A stretch of 52,798 nucleotides of DNA, taken from positions 1 through 52,798 of the IMG/VR virus record IMGVR_UViG_3300009182_000084; one strand, 5' to 3'. Positions 45,194-52,798 of this stretch are shown one piece after another. Under the pieces are notes generated by a model. That model ran no database searches. It saw nothing but the letters and a program-made list of their open reading frames with translations, and was not told the origin of the DNA. Source of the stretch: a virus. How positions within the stretch are numbered: position 1 is the stretch's first letter; the number at the start of each line of letters is the position of its first letter. Made by a program: the position numbers and the translations under genes.

Positions 45194-46747
45194 CTAAATT
45201 AATTTGTTACCTAAGAAGTCTATCAAACTTCCTACTGTTAAATCAACACCACCCTTGGAGTTGATATTAGAACCATCTAAGATAGCTCCAGCTATATTGC
45301 CTTTTTGTTTTAACATGTCGTGTTGACGTTGCTCAATCGACCCTGTAACTAATATATCTTGAATTGTAATTGTTGTCCAGTCGCTGGACGTACGATTTAT
45401 TCTACCATTACGTTGAACTGCGAGTCCAGAACTCCATGGCTGGTCGTAGTTAATTAAGAGATTAGCTTGAGGAAGGTCAACACCATAACCCCCAGCATCA
45501 GAAGATACCAAAACTCTGGTGTCTTCTTGAGTCTGGAACGTGACCTTGGCTTCTTCTTTTTGTTTAGCATTCATCTTTCCTGTGTACCCAACAGCCCCAT
45601 AGCCCTTGGCGTTTAACCTAGATACAATCTCATCAACAGAATCTAGATAAGTAGAGAATACAACGGCTTTGTATGTCGGGTCAATGTCAAGATGGTCTTG
45701 TAAGTAAGAGAGGGTGGCATCTAACTTAGGAGTTTTATGTAAGTCTGCTAAGTGTTCTGACAAAGAGTTTATATATGCACTGCCCTTACCAGTGTGGTTG
45801 TCAAACTCTGCGGAGCTCTTTTGTAAAACTTGTGGGCTAGAGCACAACATTCGTAAGGCCCCGATTCTAGACATAATCTGCCCCCGCATTTCATTGGCGG
45901 GGTCACCTGGGTCAAATGACTGTCCATAGTGTGCAGACAAACTAAACGAAGTACCAAAAGATTCTCTAGCTTCTATAAGTAATGTCATTAAATCTGTTGC
46001 TATTAGGTTGTAGAGTTTTTGAGCTTTATTATCTAGAGGTATTGTTAGTGGCTCACGATAAACGGCATCTGGAAGAAAAGGCTTAACATCCCCATCTTTT
46101 TGTGACTTTCGTACAGTGTGATTTTGAATTGTTTTATTTAATACAGGTAAGTTTCTGTATCTTTGAACTCCACCAAAATGATTACGAACAATAAAGGTTT
46201 TGTCAAAAATATCAAAGCGACCAAGAACATGTGGATTAACAAACTGCATAATAGAAAAGATTTCTTCTGGCCTACCATTTTCAATTGGGGTACCAGTTAA
46301 TGCAAACCTGATATCAATATTTTTTGAAATCTCTTTTACTTTTTTAGCTCTTTTAGCACGAAAACCTTTTATAGCGGTCGCTTCGTCACAAACGATAGCA
46401 TCAAAGTTAAAAGTTTTAATAACATCCCAGTCGTTTACCACCTGTTCATAGTTCATGATTACGTACTCGTAATCGAAAATCTGTTCGTATTGTTTGGCCC
46501 TTTGGGCTGGAGTTCCATCAATAACTAAAGCTGTAGAGTCACTAAATTTATTTATTTCTTTTTGCCACTGATACTTCAAAGAAGCCAGGCATAAAACTAA
46601 AGTACGAGAAGGAGAAAGCTCCTCCACCGCAGCAATAGTCATTGGGGTTTTACCTAAGCCCATTTCATAGGCTACTAGGATTTGTTTTGATTCAACCATC
46701 TTTTTGACGGCATCAACTTGGTAGGGTTTAAGAGTTCCCTTGAACAT
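45194..46747 (-). CDS. SNF2/DEAD-type helicase
   Basis: I start at 46747 (MFKGTLKPYQVDAV) where CGGAGAAC precedes ATG; a longer start 13 codons upstream overlaps primase more. The 517-residue protein has Walker A MGLGKTPMT, motif II VCDEAT, motif III ALTGTPIENG, and C-terminal helicase motifs VLVSSDAGGYGVDL and INYDQPW...QRNGRINR. It is a SWI/SNF-family translocase. In phages such proteins support replication or remove host proteins. Confidence 0.9.
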   Translation of the reverse strand: MFKGTLKPYQVDAVKKMVESKQILVAYEMGLGKTPMTIAAVEELSPSRTLVLCLASLKYQWQKEINKFSDSTALVIDGTPAQRAKQYEQIFDYEYVIMNYEQVVNDWDVIKTFNFDAIVCDEATAIKGFRAKRAKKVKEISKNIDIRFALTGTPIENGRPEEIFSIMQFVNPHVLGRFDIFDKTFIVRNHFGGVQRYRNLPVLNKTIQNHTVRKSQKDGDVKPFLPDAVYREPLTIPLDNKAQKLYNLIATDLMTLLIEARESFGTSFSLSAHYGQSFDPGDPANEMRGQIMSRIGALRMLCSSPQVLQKSSAEFDNHTGKGSAYINSLSEHLADLHKTPKLDATLSYLQDHLDIDPTYKAVVFSTYLDSVDEIVSRLNAKGYGAVGYTGKMNAKQKEEAKVTFQTQEDTRVLVSSDAGGYGVDLPQANLLINYDQPWSSGLAVQRNGRINRTSSDWTTITIQDILVTGSIEQRQHDMLKQKGNIAGAILDGSNINSKGGVDLTVGSLIDFLGNKLI

Positions 46748-47705
46748 AAGCAAGTTCTCCGAGTACTGACGATTTAGCATTCGCAATTCCCCATGCTAGT
46801 TGCTCGTCTGTAAGGTCGCCTGGGTCTTTTGCTCCACTACTACCATAGTTGAAAAAGAACAGATTTAAACCGTATTTGCGTGCAAATTTACGCATCTCAT
46901 TTGAAGCTTTCATTCCTGCTGCATCGGTGTCAAATGCACAAATAATTTTGTCTGATGAACGAAGAAGTTTTACTTGTTCTTCTGAGACAATTGCTCCGCA
47001 AGTTGCTACAGCACCAGGGATACCAGCACTAGAAATACGCAAGCAGTCAAGAGGAGACTCAACGACAATAGCCATGGATTCATTTTGTTTCTCAATTCCA
47101 AATAGGGTAATAGATTTTTTTAGTCCAGCTGGACGATTAAAGAATGTACGAAACTTAGTTCCCTTTTCTTGCCAACCAAGAAGCTTGCCACTTTGAGGTT
47201 CACGCAATGGAAGAATCCATGTTTCTTTTTTACTATCCCACAAAACACCGTACTCGTTTACCGATTCAATAGTGATGTTTCTAGAAACTAGTTGCTCTTT
47301 AGTTGGTTCAACAAAGATTGCTAAACGAGCCTCTGACATTGCTAGTGGTTTTGGAGCTTCTTCAATTCTATTGGGAAGAGCTTTGACCATCTCCAAAAGT
47401 TTTTCTACAGGAATAGAGTAGATGTCGGAAAGCCATGCACGAGCAGCTGCATAATCATATGAATACGAGCCATCATAGTTCTTGAGGTAAAACTCATTTA
47501 CATCGCAAACCAATTGCGCAATGTTGCCCTTGTATCCACAAGAAAAACAAATGTGCATTCCAGTCTCAGTGTTAATCCACCAAGATGGAGAATTATCTTG
47601 TTTACCAGTGCGAGCAATGTGACCTGGGCAAAGACCATTGGCCTCATGTCCTCGTTGGCTAACTTCGATACCTAGCGCATCAAGCGCTTTAACTACATCA
47701 ATCAT
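46728..47705 (-). CDS. DnaG-like primase
   Basis: The start at 47705 (MIDVVKALDALG, 325 residues) is fixed by a TAATG overlap with the helicase stop. The N-terminal zinc-binding domain has CPGH (about 25-28) and CFSCGYKGN. The TOPRIM domain has VVESPLDCLRIS and AFDTDAAG. It primes DNA synthesis at the fork with the DnaB-like helicase next to it. There is no C-terminal helicase-binding domain of bacterial DnaG length. Confidence 0.9.
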   Translation of the reverse strand: MIDVVKALDALGIEVSQRGHEANGLCPGHIARTGKQDNSPSWWINTETGMHICFSCGYKGNIAQLVCDVNEFYLKNYDGSYSYDYAAARAWLSDIYSIPVEKLLEMVKALPNRIEEAPKPLAMSEARLAIFVEPTKEQLVSRNITIESVNEYGVLWDSKKETWILPLREPQSGKLLGWQEKGTKFRTFFNRPAGLKKSITLFGIEKQNESMAIVVESPLDCLRISSAGIPGAVATCGAIVSEEQVKLLRSSDKIICAFDTDAAGMKASNEMRKFARKYGLNLFFFNYGSSGAKDPGDLTDEQLAWGIANAKSSVLGELAYVQGNS

Positions 47706-48958
47706 TAGATTTTCATGCTGTAAGGAGTGCAATACTTACAGCTGTCTTTCTTTGCATCGTCGTGAAAACACCCAGTGTCCCATCTCCAAGTAATTGAGTT
47801 AGTTTCAGGACCACAGTTACGAGCCTGAACAACCTTTAGTAGACGAACCTGTTCCTCATCTTCAACTGGCTCAAGACCCAAGATTACATCGGAGTCCTGA
47901 AAAAACGATGAAGAGTAACCAATAGAGTCCGCAGAAACTTTACCGCCCTTCATCTTCCAAAGAAGAGTCTGAGTAGAGATAACTACAGGAATGTCGAGCT
48001 TTTGTGCAACACGCTTCAATGAACGAGTGATATTAGTCAAAGCCTGCGGAGTGTTAGCCTCACCAGTAACCTGGTCAAGCATAAGATACACACCATCAAC
48101 AAAAAGAACGTCTGGCTTCAGCTGCTCTGCTTTTGCGAGCAAAGAGTCTACAGTCAAACCGTTTACAGCATCAACAAAGTGAAACGGGTGTTGAGACTTC
48201 AGGTTGTCAATCACGTTAATCAAACGGTCTTCTTCAATATCATTCAACTTACCTAGACGAAGCTTGTCGCTAGGAACGTGAGCAGTCATAGCCAAGTAAC
48301 GCTGAGTCTGCTCGTGGTTGTTCATCTCAAAAGACTGAAACATAGGAACCTTGCCAGAAGCATGAATGTTTGCAGCAATTCTCAAACAAATTTGAGACTT
48401 ACCAGTTTTAGGAGGAGCAATAACAGTAATCAACTGTCCACCTTGCAGACCAGCCGTTGCCATATCAATCTTCTCAAAGCCAGTAGGAATACCTAGAAAC
48501 TCAGAGTTTTGAACGAGCTGGTATTCTTCCCAAAACTTGTCTGGGTTCTTGGTCAAGTCAATGTGAGTTGTTCCCACAATACCTTGGTCATTAACCAAAG
48601 TAATCGCTTTGCTCATCTCAATAAGCGCTGATTCATGGTCATTGAGGTTAAGCTTTTCAACTACGTTCTCAACACCGTTACGAGTAATAGTACGGCGACG
48701 GAACTCAACCATCTTGTCAATCAAGTAATCAAGGCTGTCTTCAACCTTAAGAGTCTTGAAGTTTGGGAAGTTGTCATTGACCGCTACTGCAGTTGGGACC
48801 TCACGATAGTTTGCGTAGTGGTCACGAACAAACTTCCAAACACGACGCAAGTCATCATCAACAATCCAGTCGTCTTTGATGCCACGTTCCAAAACAGGAA
48901 TAATGTTCCTGTCAAGAATTATTTTACTTACAAGACGATACTCGTTATCTGCTGCCAT
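47705..48958 (-). CDS. DnaB-like replicative helicase
   Basis: The 417-residue protein has an N-terminal helical domain and a RecA-like domain with GFEKIDMATAGLQGGQ, Walker A APPKTGKS (181-188), VLFVDGVYLM (Walker B) and ISTQTLLWK. It unwinds the fork. It ends in a short Cys/His-rich tail (CGPETNSITW...CKYCTPYS). It is flanked by the primase gene and the small gene at 48976. Confidence 0.9.
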   Translation of the reverse strand: MAADNEYRLVSKIILDRNIIPVLERGIKDDWIVDDDLRRVWKFVRDHYANYREVPTAVAVNDNFPNFKTLKVEDSLDYLIDKMVEFRRRTITRNGVENVVEKLNLNDHESALIEMSKAITLVNDQGIVGTTHIDLTKNPDKFWEEYQLVQNSEFLGIPTGFEKIDMATAGLQGGQLITVIAPPKTGKSQICLRIAANIHASGKVPMFQSFEMNNHEQTQRYLAMTAHVPSDKLRLGKLNDIEEDRLINVIDNLKSQHPFHFVDAVNGLTVDSLLAKAEQLKPDVLFVDGVYLMLDQVTGEANTPQALTNITRSLKRVAQKLDIPVVISTQTLLWKMKGGKVSADSIGYSSSFFQDSDVILGLEPVEDEEQVRLLKVVQARNCGPETNSITWRWDTGCFHDDAKKDSCKYCTPYSMKI

Positions 48959-48975
48959 TTTGCCCTCCTACTTTT

Positions 48976-49395
48976 TTAAAGATTCTCTAGTTCGATTCCT
49001 GCAGAACCATATCTTGCCACACGTTCCCTAATATCCACAACACCTTTCAAATTATTGCGGTAAGGAAGTTCTCCAATAAAGTCCTCGATGTCGTTGTAGA
49101 GTTCCGCATAGTTAAATGGGTTACCTCCACGACGGTCCAACTTATCCATTACATCATCTAGTTTCTTCTGTGTCCAGAGCTCGCTAGAAAAACCAGCCAA
49201 CTCCACTGATAGTCCATACTTGTTTGAGATGTTCCAGAGTTGTGAAAGAGCAAGGTTCTTTAGTCCCCTTACTTTTCTTTCTGTTACTGGTGGTAGAAAT
49301 ATTTTGTTAGTTGTTTCAACATCTGAATCAAGAACCACGTCTACTAGAACAATGATTCGTGGAGATGTTTCATTTGAAATGTCTCCGCCCTTCAT
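48976..49395 (-). CDS. hypothetical replication-cluster protein (139 aa)
   Basis: The protein opens with RIIVLVDVVLDSD, a hydrophobic strand with Asp residues like the start of a HAD or VWA-type strand, but no second motif is visible. It overlaps the SWIM-finger gene by 4 bp. It lies between helicase loader and helicase genes, so a replication role is likely but not shown. Confidence 0.5.
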   Translation of the reverse strand: MKGGDISNETSPRIIVLVDVVLDSDVETTNKIFLPPVTERKVRGLKNLALSQLWNISNKYGLSVELAGFSSELWTQKKLDDVMDKLDRRGGNPFNYAELYNDIEDFIGELPYRNNLKGVVDIRERVARYGSAGIELENL

Positions 49396-49700
49396 TCAAG
49401 CACCTCTACTGGAGCATACTTAATAATGAATTGTCTAAAAGCTTCTGAGTTTGCCATAGCTTCATAAGCCTCTTCATCTGGAACATTTTCGGGAATACGT
49501 ATTGCGTAATGTCCTTCGTTCTTTTCCATGTGTTCTTTTACGTAATTAACGTGCTTGCACCTTGCTCTAGACATGAATGATGGGCAACTACAGCGCACTT
49601 TTTTATTATTTTCCACATCAATTTGAACTTCACAAACACCGTCTTCAGACAAAAACATTTGAACGGTTCTCCAGTCAATATCCATTTTTTGTCCCTTCAT
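49392..49700 (-). CDS. SWIM zinc-finger protein
   Basis: In the 102-residue protein Cys37-x-Cys39 and Cys48-x-His50 (VRCSCPSFMSRARCKHVNY) match the SWIM motif CxC-x(n)-CxH. SWIM fingers bind DNA or proteins and occur in recombination (Shu2, Sws1) and helicase partners. It overlaps the loader gene by one base at its start. A replication or recombination partner role is inferred from location. Confidence 0.75.
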   Translation of the reverse strand: MKGQKMDIDWRTVQMFLSEDGVCEVQIDVENNKKVRCSCPSFMSRARCKHVNYVKEHMEKNEGHYAIRIPENVPDEEAYEAMANSEAFRQFIIKYAPVEVLE

Positions 49701-50422
49701 TATTTCTTGCGAAGGTCTTCACCCTTGATACGGACACGAATAAACGCTTCGTGTGCAAAGCTGCCCATAGCTTCGCCATACTGTTCTTTCCAAACTTCAC
49801 GGGCCACGTTTGTAGTGATGATTGTTGGGAGTGCTTTGTCATAACGACTACGAAGAATCTCATCAAACGAAGTGTCGTCATACTTTGAACCATATTCCTT
49901 GCCAAGGTCATCAAGAACCAAAACACGGACATTCAAGTGGTCATCTTTTGCACGACCATGAAACCCCTCCATCTCTCGATAAAGGTCTTTCTTGCTTTCA
50001 GAGTCAGCGTCAATCAAAGCCTTCTTGCGAGAAAGAAATTCTGGGAAAGTCATGTAGTAAACAGGACGAGCATTCATCCCATAGTTTTCTGCACTCATTC
50101 CAAGAACCTCACGAGCCTGGTCGTTTTCTTCTGGAAGACGACGAACAAACTCCATCAAAGAAGTTACAGCATGCGTAGTTTTTCCTAGACCTGGACCACC
50201 ATCAAACAAAAGTCCAACGCCAGTAGTTCCTAGTCCACCTACCTGCTTGATAACCTCGCCATCAAGAGCCTGCTCTAGCCAGTCCTCAATGATTGCAGGA
50301 AAACTGCCCATGGTCTTTGCGATATCCGATGGCTCAAGACCAAGAAATCTGCGTGGAATGTTTGAATTTTTAAGCAACCAGTAGCGCTTGTTGCTTGATA
50401 GTGAATTGATGTCGTATGACAT
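49700..50422 (-). CDS. DnaC-like AAA+ helicase loader
   Basis: The 240-residue protein has Walker A GGPGLGKT (75-82), Walker B VLVLDDLGKE and sensor-type ITTNVAREVW. N-terminal residues 1-60 hold a helix that could bind helicase. It belongs to the DnaC/IstB AAA+ group that loads DnaB at origins. The neighbouring winged-helix and DnaB-like genes fit this. It overlaps both neighbours by one base. Confidence 0.85.
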   Translation of the reverse strand: MSYDINSLSSNKRYWLLKNSNIPRRFLGLEPSDIAKTMGSFPAIIEDWLEQALDGEVIKQVGGLGTTGVGLLFDGGPGLGKTTHAVTSLMEFVRRLPEENDQAREVLGMSAENYGMNARPVYYMTFPEFLSRKKALIDADSESKKDLYREMEGFHGRAKDDHLNVRVLVLDDLGKEYGSKYDDTSFDEILRSRYDKALPTIITTNVAREVWKEQYGEAMGSFAHEAFIRVRIKGEDLRKK

Positions 50423-51369
50423 TATGCCCTCCTTAGTTTTTCTTCGTAACGTTCTAATGCTGCCCTACCTGGCATAGAGTTGTCAAACTCAGTACCATCT
50501 GATGCTTTAATAACTTCATCCATCTTAGTCTCAACCACAGTTACTGATGACTGCTCAGCTACAAAATTAGTGATTGCATTCAAGAAAACTCCGTGAGTAT
50601 TTTTTGGAAACTTACGAAGAGTAGCGACGTTTCTAGCATCTGAAAAGAACTTGTCCATTGCAGCTATTTCTACTGCAGCAGTAGTCCCATACTTCTTGCG
50701 GTTAGTAGCTAGAGCAATGGAAAGGCGTTTGGTATTGACCATCCCTGGAACTCCAGGAATCTTTGCATAAACACGGCTTGCAAATTCTGAAGCAACCATC
50801 TGTGCAGTCCACGATTCAGTAGGACGCTCACTACGGTGTGCCTTTGTCTTTGCCTGCTTTTGCGCTGCTGGTAGTTCGCCCTCAAGCAAACCTACACCAG
50901 CAATATCATCGTCATCATTCCAACGATTAACCATCTTGCCCTCCATCGGGGCCTTGGCCCCAAAAGAATACGAAGTATTCTTTACTATTGTCTTATCTGT
51001 ACCAGTAGTAACAATTACAGTATTACTATCAGCTGTTGATGTTGCATCTGTGAAACATGGTACAACACTATTTGGTGCTGTGTCAACACCCTCATGTTTA
51101 TTTTTGAAACATGGACTAATCAAACGATAATTGTTTTTATGGAGCTTGCCAAGATTGCGCTTGGTGCGGTTAATTGCTAGCAGACCCTTTGACTCTAGCA
51201 CAGACATGTCCCGCCACAATGTTGTGCGGCTAAGGCCCGTTGCTATTCCTAAAGTATCCATGGTTGCGTCTACCCCACCATTAGAATCTGCCATTCGATT
51301 CATAATAGCAAACAGGTAGAATTCATTAGGTTTTAGACCCATGTCCAAAACCTCATCAGGTATTTCCAA
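50422..51369 (-). CDS. winged-helix replication-initiator-like protein
   Basis: The 315-residue protein has an N-terminal winged helix with GLKPNEFYLFAIMNRMA, LGIATGLSRTTLWRDMSVLESKGLL and a wing, resembling phage DnaD/replication-initiation proteins. The remainder is partly disordered with a second helical domain (ASRVYAKIPGVPGMVNTKRLSIA). It lies directly upstream of the loader, as initiators usually do. It may bind the phage origin. Confidence 0.7.
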   Translation of the reverse strand: MEIPDEVLDMGLKPNEFYLFAIMNRMADSNGGVDATMDTLGIATGLSRTTLWRDMSVLESKGLLAINRTKRNLGKLHKNNYRLISPCFKNKHEGVDTAPNSVVPCFTDATSTADSNTVIVTTGTDKTIVKNTSYSFGAKAPMEGKMVNRWNDDDDIAGVGLLEGELPAAQKQAKTKAHRSERPTESWTAQMVASEFASRVYAKIPGVPGMVNTKRLSIALATNRKKYGTTAAVEIAAMDKFFSDARNVATLRKFPKNTHGVFLNAITNFVAEQSSVTVVETKMDEVIKASDGTEFDNSMPGRAALERYEEKLRRA

Positions 51370-51377
51370 TTGCCCTC

Positions 51378-51638
51378 CTAGTAGTTACGTCTGGAAGTCT
51401 GAACAACAGTTGGTTTATTAACCAACTTCATCAGAGCCAGAGCTATAAAACTAGCAGCTGGGGCAGAAATAAACAAGTGCAACTGAAATCCAGAAAAAAT
51501 ACACATTGCAAGTGTGGCAAGAGGAAGGGTAAAAATTCCTTTAACAAATCCCGCAGGAATAGTGAGAATCAGTAAAATAGCTTCAACAATATATGCCACT
51601 GCACTACCAGCAAGCACTACTTCAAAAAAAGTTTCCAT
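51378..51638 (-). CDS. small membrane protein (86 aa)
   Basis: Three hydrophobic stretches (VVLAGSAVAYIVEAILLILTI, GIFTLPLATLAMCIFSGF, LFISAPAASFIALALMKLV in outline) suggest a three-pass membrane protein with a basic C-terminus. It sits between the tail-like gene and the replication operon. A holin-like role is possible by architecture but cannot be shown. Confidence 0.55.
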   Translation of the reverse strand: METFFEVVLAGSAVAYIVEAILLILTIPAGFVKGIFTLPLATLAMCIFSGFQLHLFISAPAASFIALALMKLVNKPTVVQTSRRNY

Positions 51639-51650
51639 GTTTCTATACTA

Positions 51651-52798
51651 CTATGAAATTCCATATGGCAATATGCCAGAAGGTCCATACGCATTTGTAA
51701 CTCCAGCAGAACCATTTCCTGCCGTAATTACGTAGGGGGTGTTTATTGGAAGAATATTACTAATTTGATATTTTAAAAGTTCAATATTATTTGTAATATC
51801 TCGGTATAAACCACAACCAAAATTAGCAGAAGTAATATTATTTATTGAAAAAGTATTTGGAGTAACTCCAGGTTGAAAATAATCAGTTGCAGAATAAGTA
51901 TTTTCAAGTTGAGGAGATGAAACTTCTACTATTTGGCCAGTGCCAGTTCCCGAAATTCCCACTAAATAACTAAAGTTATTATAAGAAGTTGTTGTTTTTG
52001 GTACGTACAGTGTTGTTTGAAATCTTTGCCACGTAGTTGTAAGAGTAGCTGTAACAGTAGAACTTATAACCGAAGTGGGCCAAGAATCAGAGGAGTATCC
52101 TTGAATGTAAACAGAAGTATTTAAATTTGAACCAGTAGTAACTCTCGCATACACAGAAAAAGTTACATATACTCCAGAAGGTGCGACTCCAAAAGTAATT
52201 GGGACCTTGCTCAAACTAAACGCTGTTGAACTAGTGGTAGTTAAAGCTTTGGCGTTTGATAGTGCGAGTGCTCCAGCATATGGTAGTGCTGAACCAGTAG
52301 TTACCGATGACCAACTTCCACCAGTACCAGTCCACGAAGGAAGGTTACTTCCACCATCGTTAATATAATTAAGTTTATTAGGTAATAGCCTAATTTTTAC
52401 AGAGCGAGCATCTCCATGGTAAAATCCATCATACATTTGTATGTAGCTAATACCTGTGTATGTACCCAAAACAGTAACCATGCTATTTGATGCGGAAATA
52501 ACCTCTGCAGCAGTTCCATTAATATCAATTATATCGCCTAATTTATACGGCATATTAGTGCCATTGTTGTATTCATTGGTCAAAGTTTTAGAAAAAAATC
52601 TAGTACTAGTTAACTGATTATTTCCACCAGCACCCGTTCCAGTAATACTTGAGATACTTACTACTGGAATTCTTTTAACTACACTAATTTTATCTACGTA
52701 ATAAGTTCCTGCAGTTTGCAAAACAATATTGATGAACATATAAACTGCGCCTGTAGGTGCCTGAATATTTTTATAACTTAAATAACTACTAGTAGTTA
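51651..52798 (-). CDS. beta-rich tail-type protein with a CBM-like domain, cut by the right window edge
   Basis: The frame is open from the window edge to the stop at 51651; no start codon can be assigned. At least 382 residues are visible. The middle contains a carbohydrate-binding-module-like jelly-roll (about 140-290 of the visible part: strands such as VTFSVYARVTTGSNLNTSVYIQG and TWQRFQTTLYVP, then GQIVEVSSPQLENTYSATDYF). This suggests a tail fibre or host-surface-binding protein. Composition is Ser/Thr/Gly-rich, similar to the protein at 114-1502. Confidence 0.6.
   Translation of the reverse strand, partial: TTSSYLSYKNIQAPTGAVYMFINIVLQTAGTYYVDKISVVKRIPVVSISSITGTGAGGNNQLTSTRFFSKTLTNEYNNGTNMPYKLGDIIDINGTAAEVISASNSMVTVLGTYTGISYIQMYDGFYHGDARSVKIRLLPNKLNYINDGGSNLPSWTGTGGSWSSVTTGSALPYAGALALSNAKALTTTSSTAFSLSKVPITFGVAPSGVYVTFSVYARVTTGSNLNTSVYIQGYSSDSWPTSVISSTVTATLTTTWQRFQTTLYVPKTTTSYNNFSYLVGISGTGTGQIVEVSSPQLENTYSATDYFQPGVTPNTFSINNITSANFGCGLYRDITNNIELLKYQISNILPINTPYVITAGNGSAGVTNAYGPSGILPYGIS

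Noticed and set aside
1-52798. Complete circular phage genome
   Set aside because: No terminase, portal, capsid or tape-measure gene was recognised; the frame-compatible ends alone are not sufficient evidence.

Overview
The window looks like part of the genome of a tailed phage (or a closely related mobile element) of an actinobacterium. The actinobacterial signs are two WhiB-type genes, a SpoVS-like gene, a metallohydrolase of a mainly actinobacterial type, a class II (B12-dependent) ribonucleotide reductase and an MSMEG_6728/endonuclease V-like protein. By eye the DNA is moderately AT-rich, closer to low-GC freshwater Actinobacteria than to Streptomyces or Mycobacterium; the exact host is inference. 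No large terminase, portal, major capsid or tape-measure gene was recognised, so the window is probably not a whole genome, or those genes are too divergent to recognise by reading.

Layout. From 1 to 8571 all genes are on the minus strand: beta-rich tail or receptor-binding-like proteins, small virion-like proteins, an NlpC/P60 lipoprotein, an FmdB-like zinc ribbon, thioredoxin, two tRNAs plus one tRNA-like RNA, Hsp20, a HExxH metallohydrolase and two proteins with C2H2-like fingers. From 8572 to 9084 there is a gene-free divergent control region packed with TAAC half-sites, mostly in tandem pairs exactly 11 bp apart. From 9085 to 21631 all genes are on the plus strand: one larger gene, then small genes separated by structured RNA leaders (three copies of one leader have covarying stems), then a MoxR-type AAA ATPase with a VWA partner, then a dense train of very small genes (many Cys-rich and probably zinc-binding) that ends with a HicA-like protein and a WhiB. 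A strong bidirectional terminator at 21638-21664 separates this train from the convergent minus-strand genes.

From 21677 to 52798 everything is again on the minus strand. Read in the direction of transcription, right to left, it holds a partial tail protein, a membrane protein, a winged-helix protein, an AAA helicase loader, a SWIM-finger protein, a DnaB-like helicase, a primase, a SNF2-like helicase, a MerR-like regulator, an SSB-like protein, DNA polymerase I, a RecA-like recombinase, several PD-(D/E)XK-like nucleases including a Cas4/RecB type, a second WhiB, a DUF1599 protein, a RuvC-like resolvase and SpoVS. After these come a block of large low-complexity, virion-like proteins, a small cluster with nucleotidyltransferase-like, HAD-like and TGT/DpdA-like proteins, and the ribonucleotide reductase. 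Most neighbours overlap as TAATG or ATGA, implying a few long, translationally coupled operons.

How it fits together. The right half replicates, repairs and recombines the DNA and supplies dNTPs. The thioredoxin on the left could reduce the ribonucleotide reductase. The divergent control region probably sets the balance between the leftward and the rightward operons. The plus-strand small genes look like host-takeover or regulatory genes. The features most worth following up are the 11-bp-paired TAAC array, which resembles binding sites of the actinobacterial response regulator MtrA, the repeated covarying leader RNA, and a tRNA-like RNA with no D-arm.
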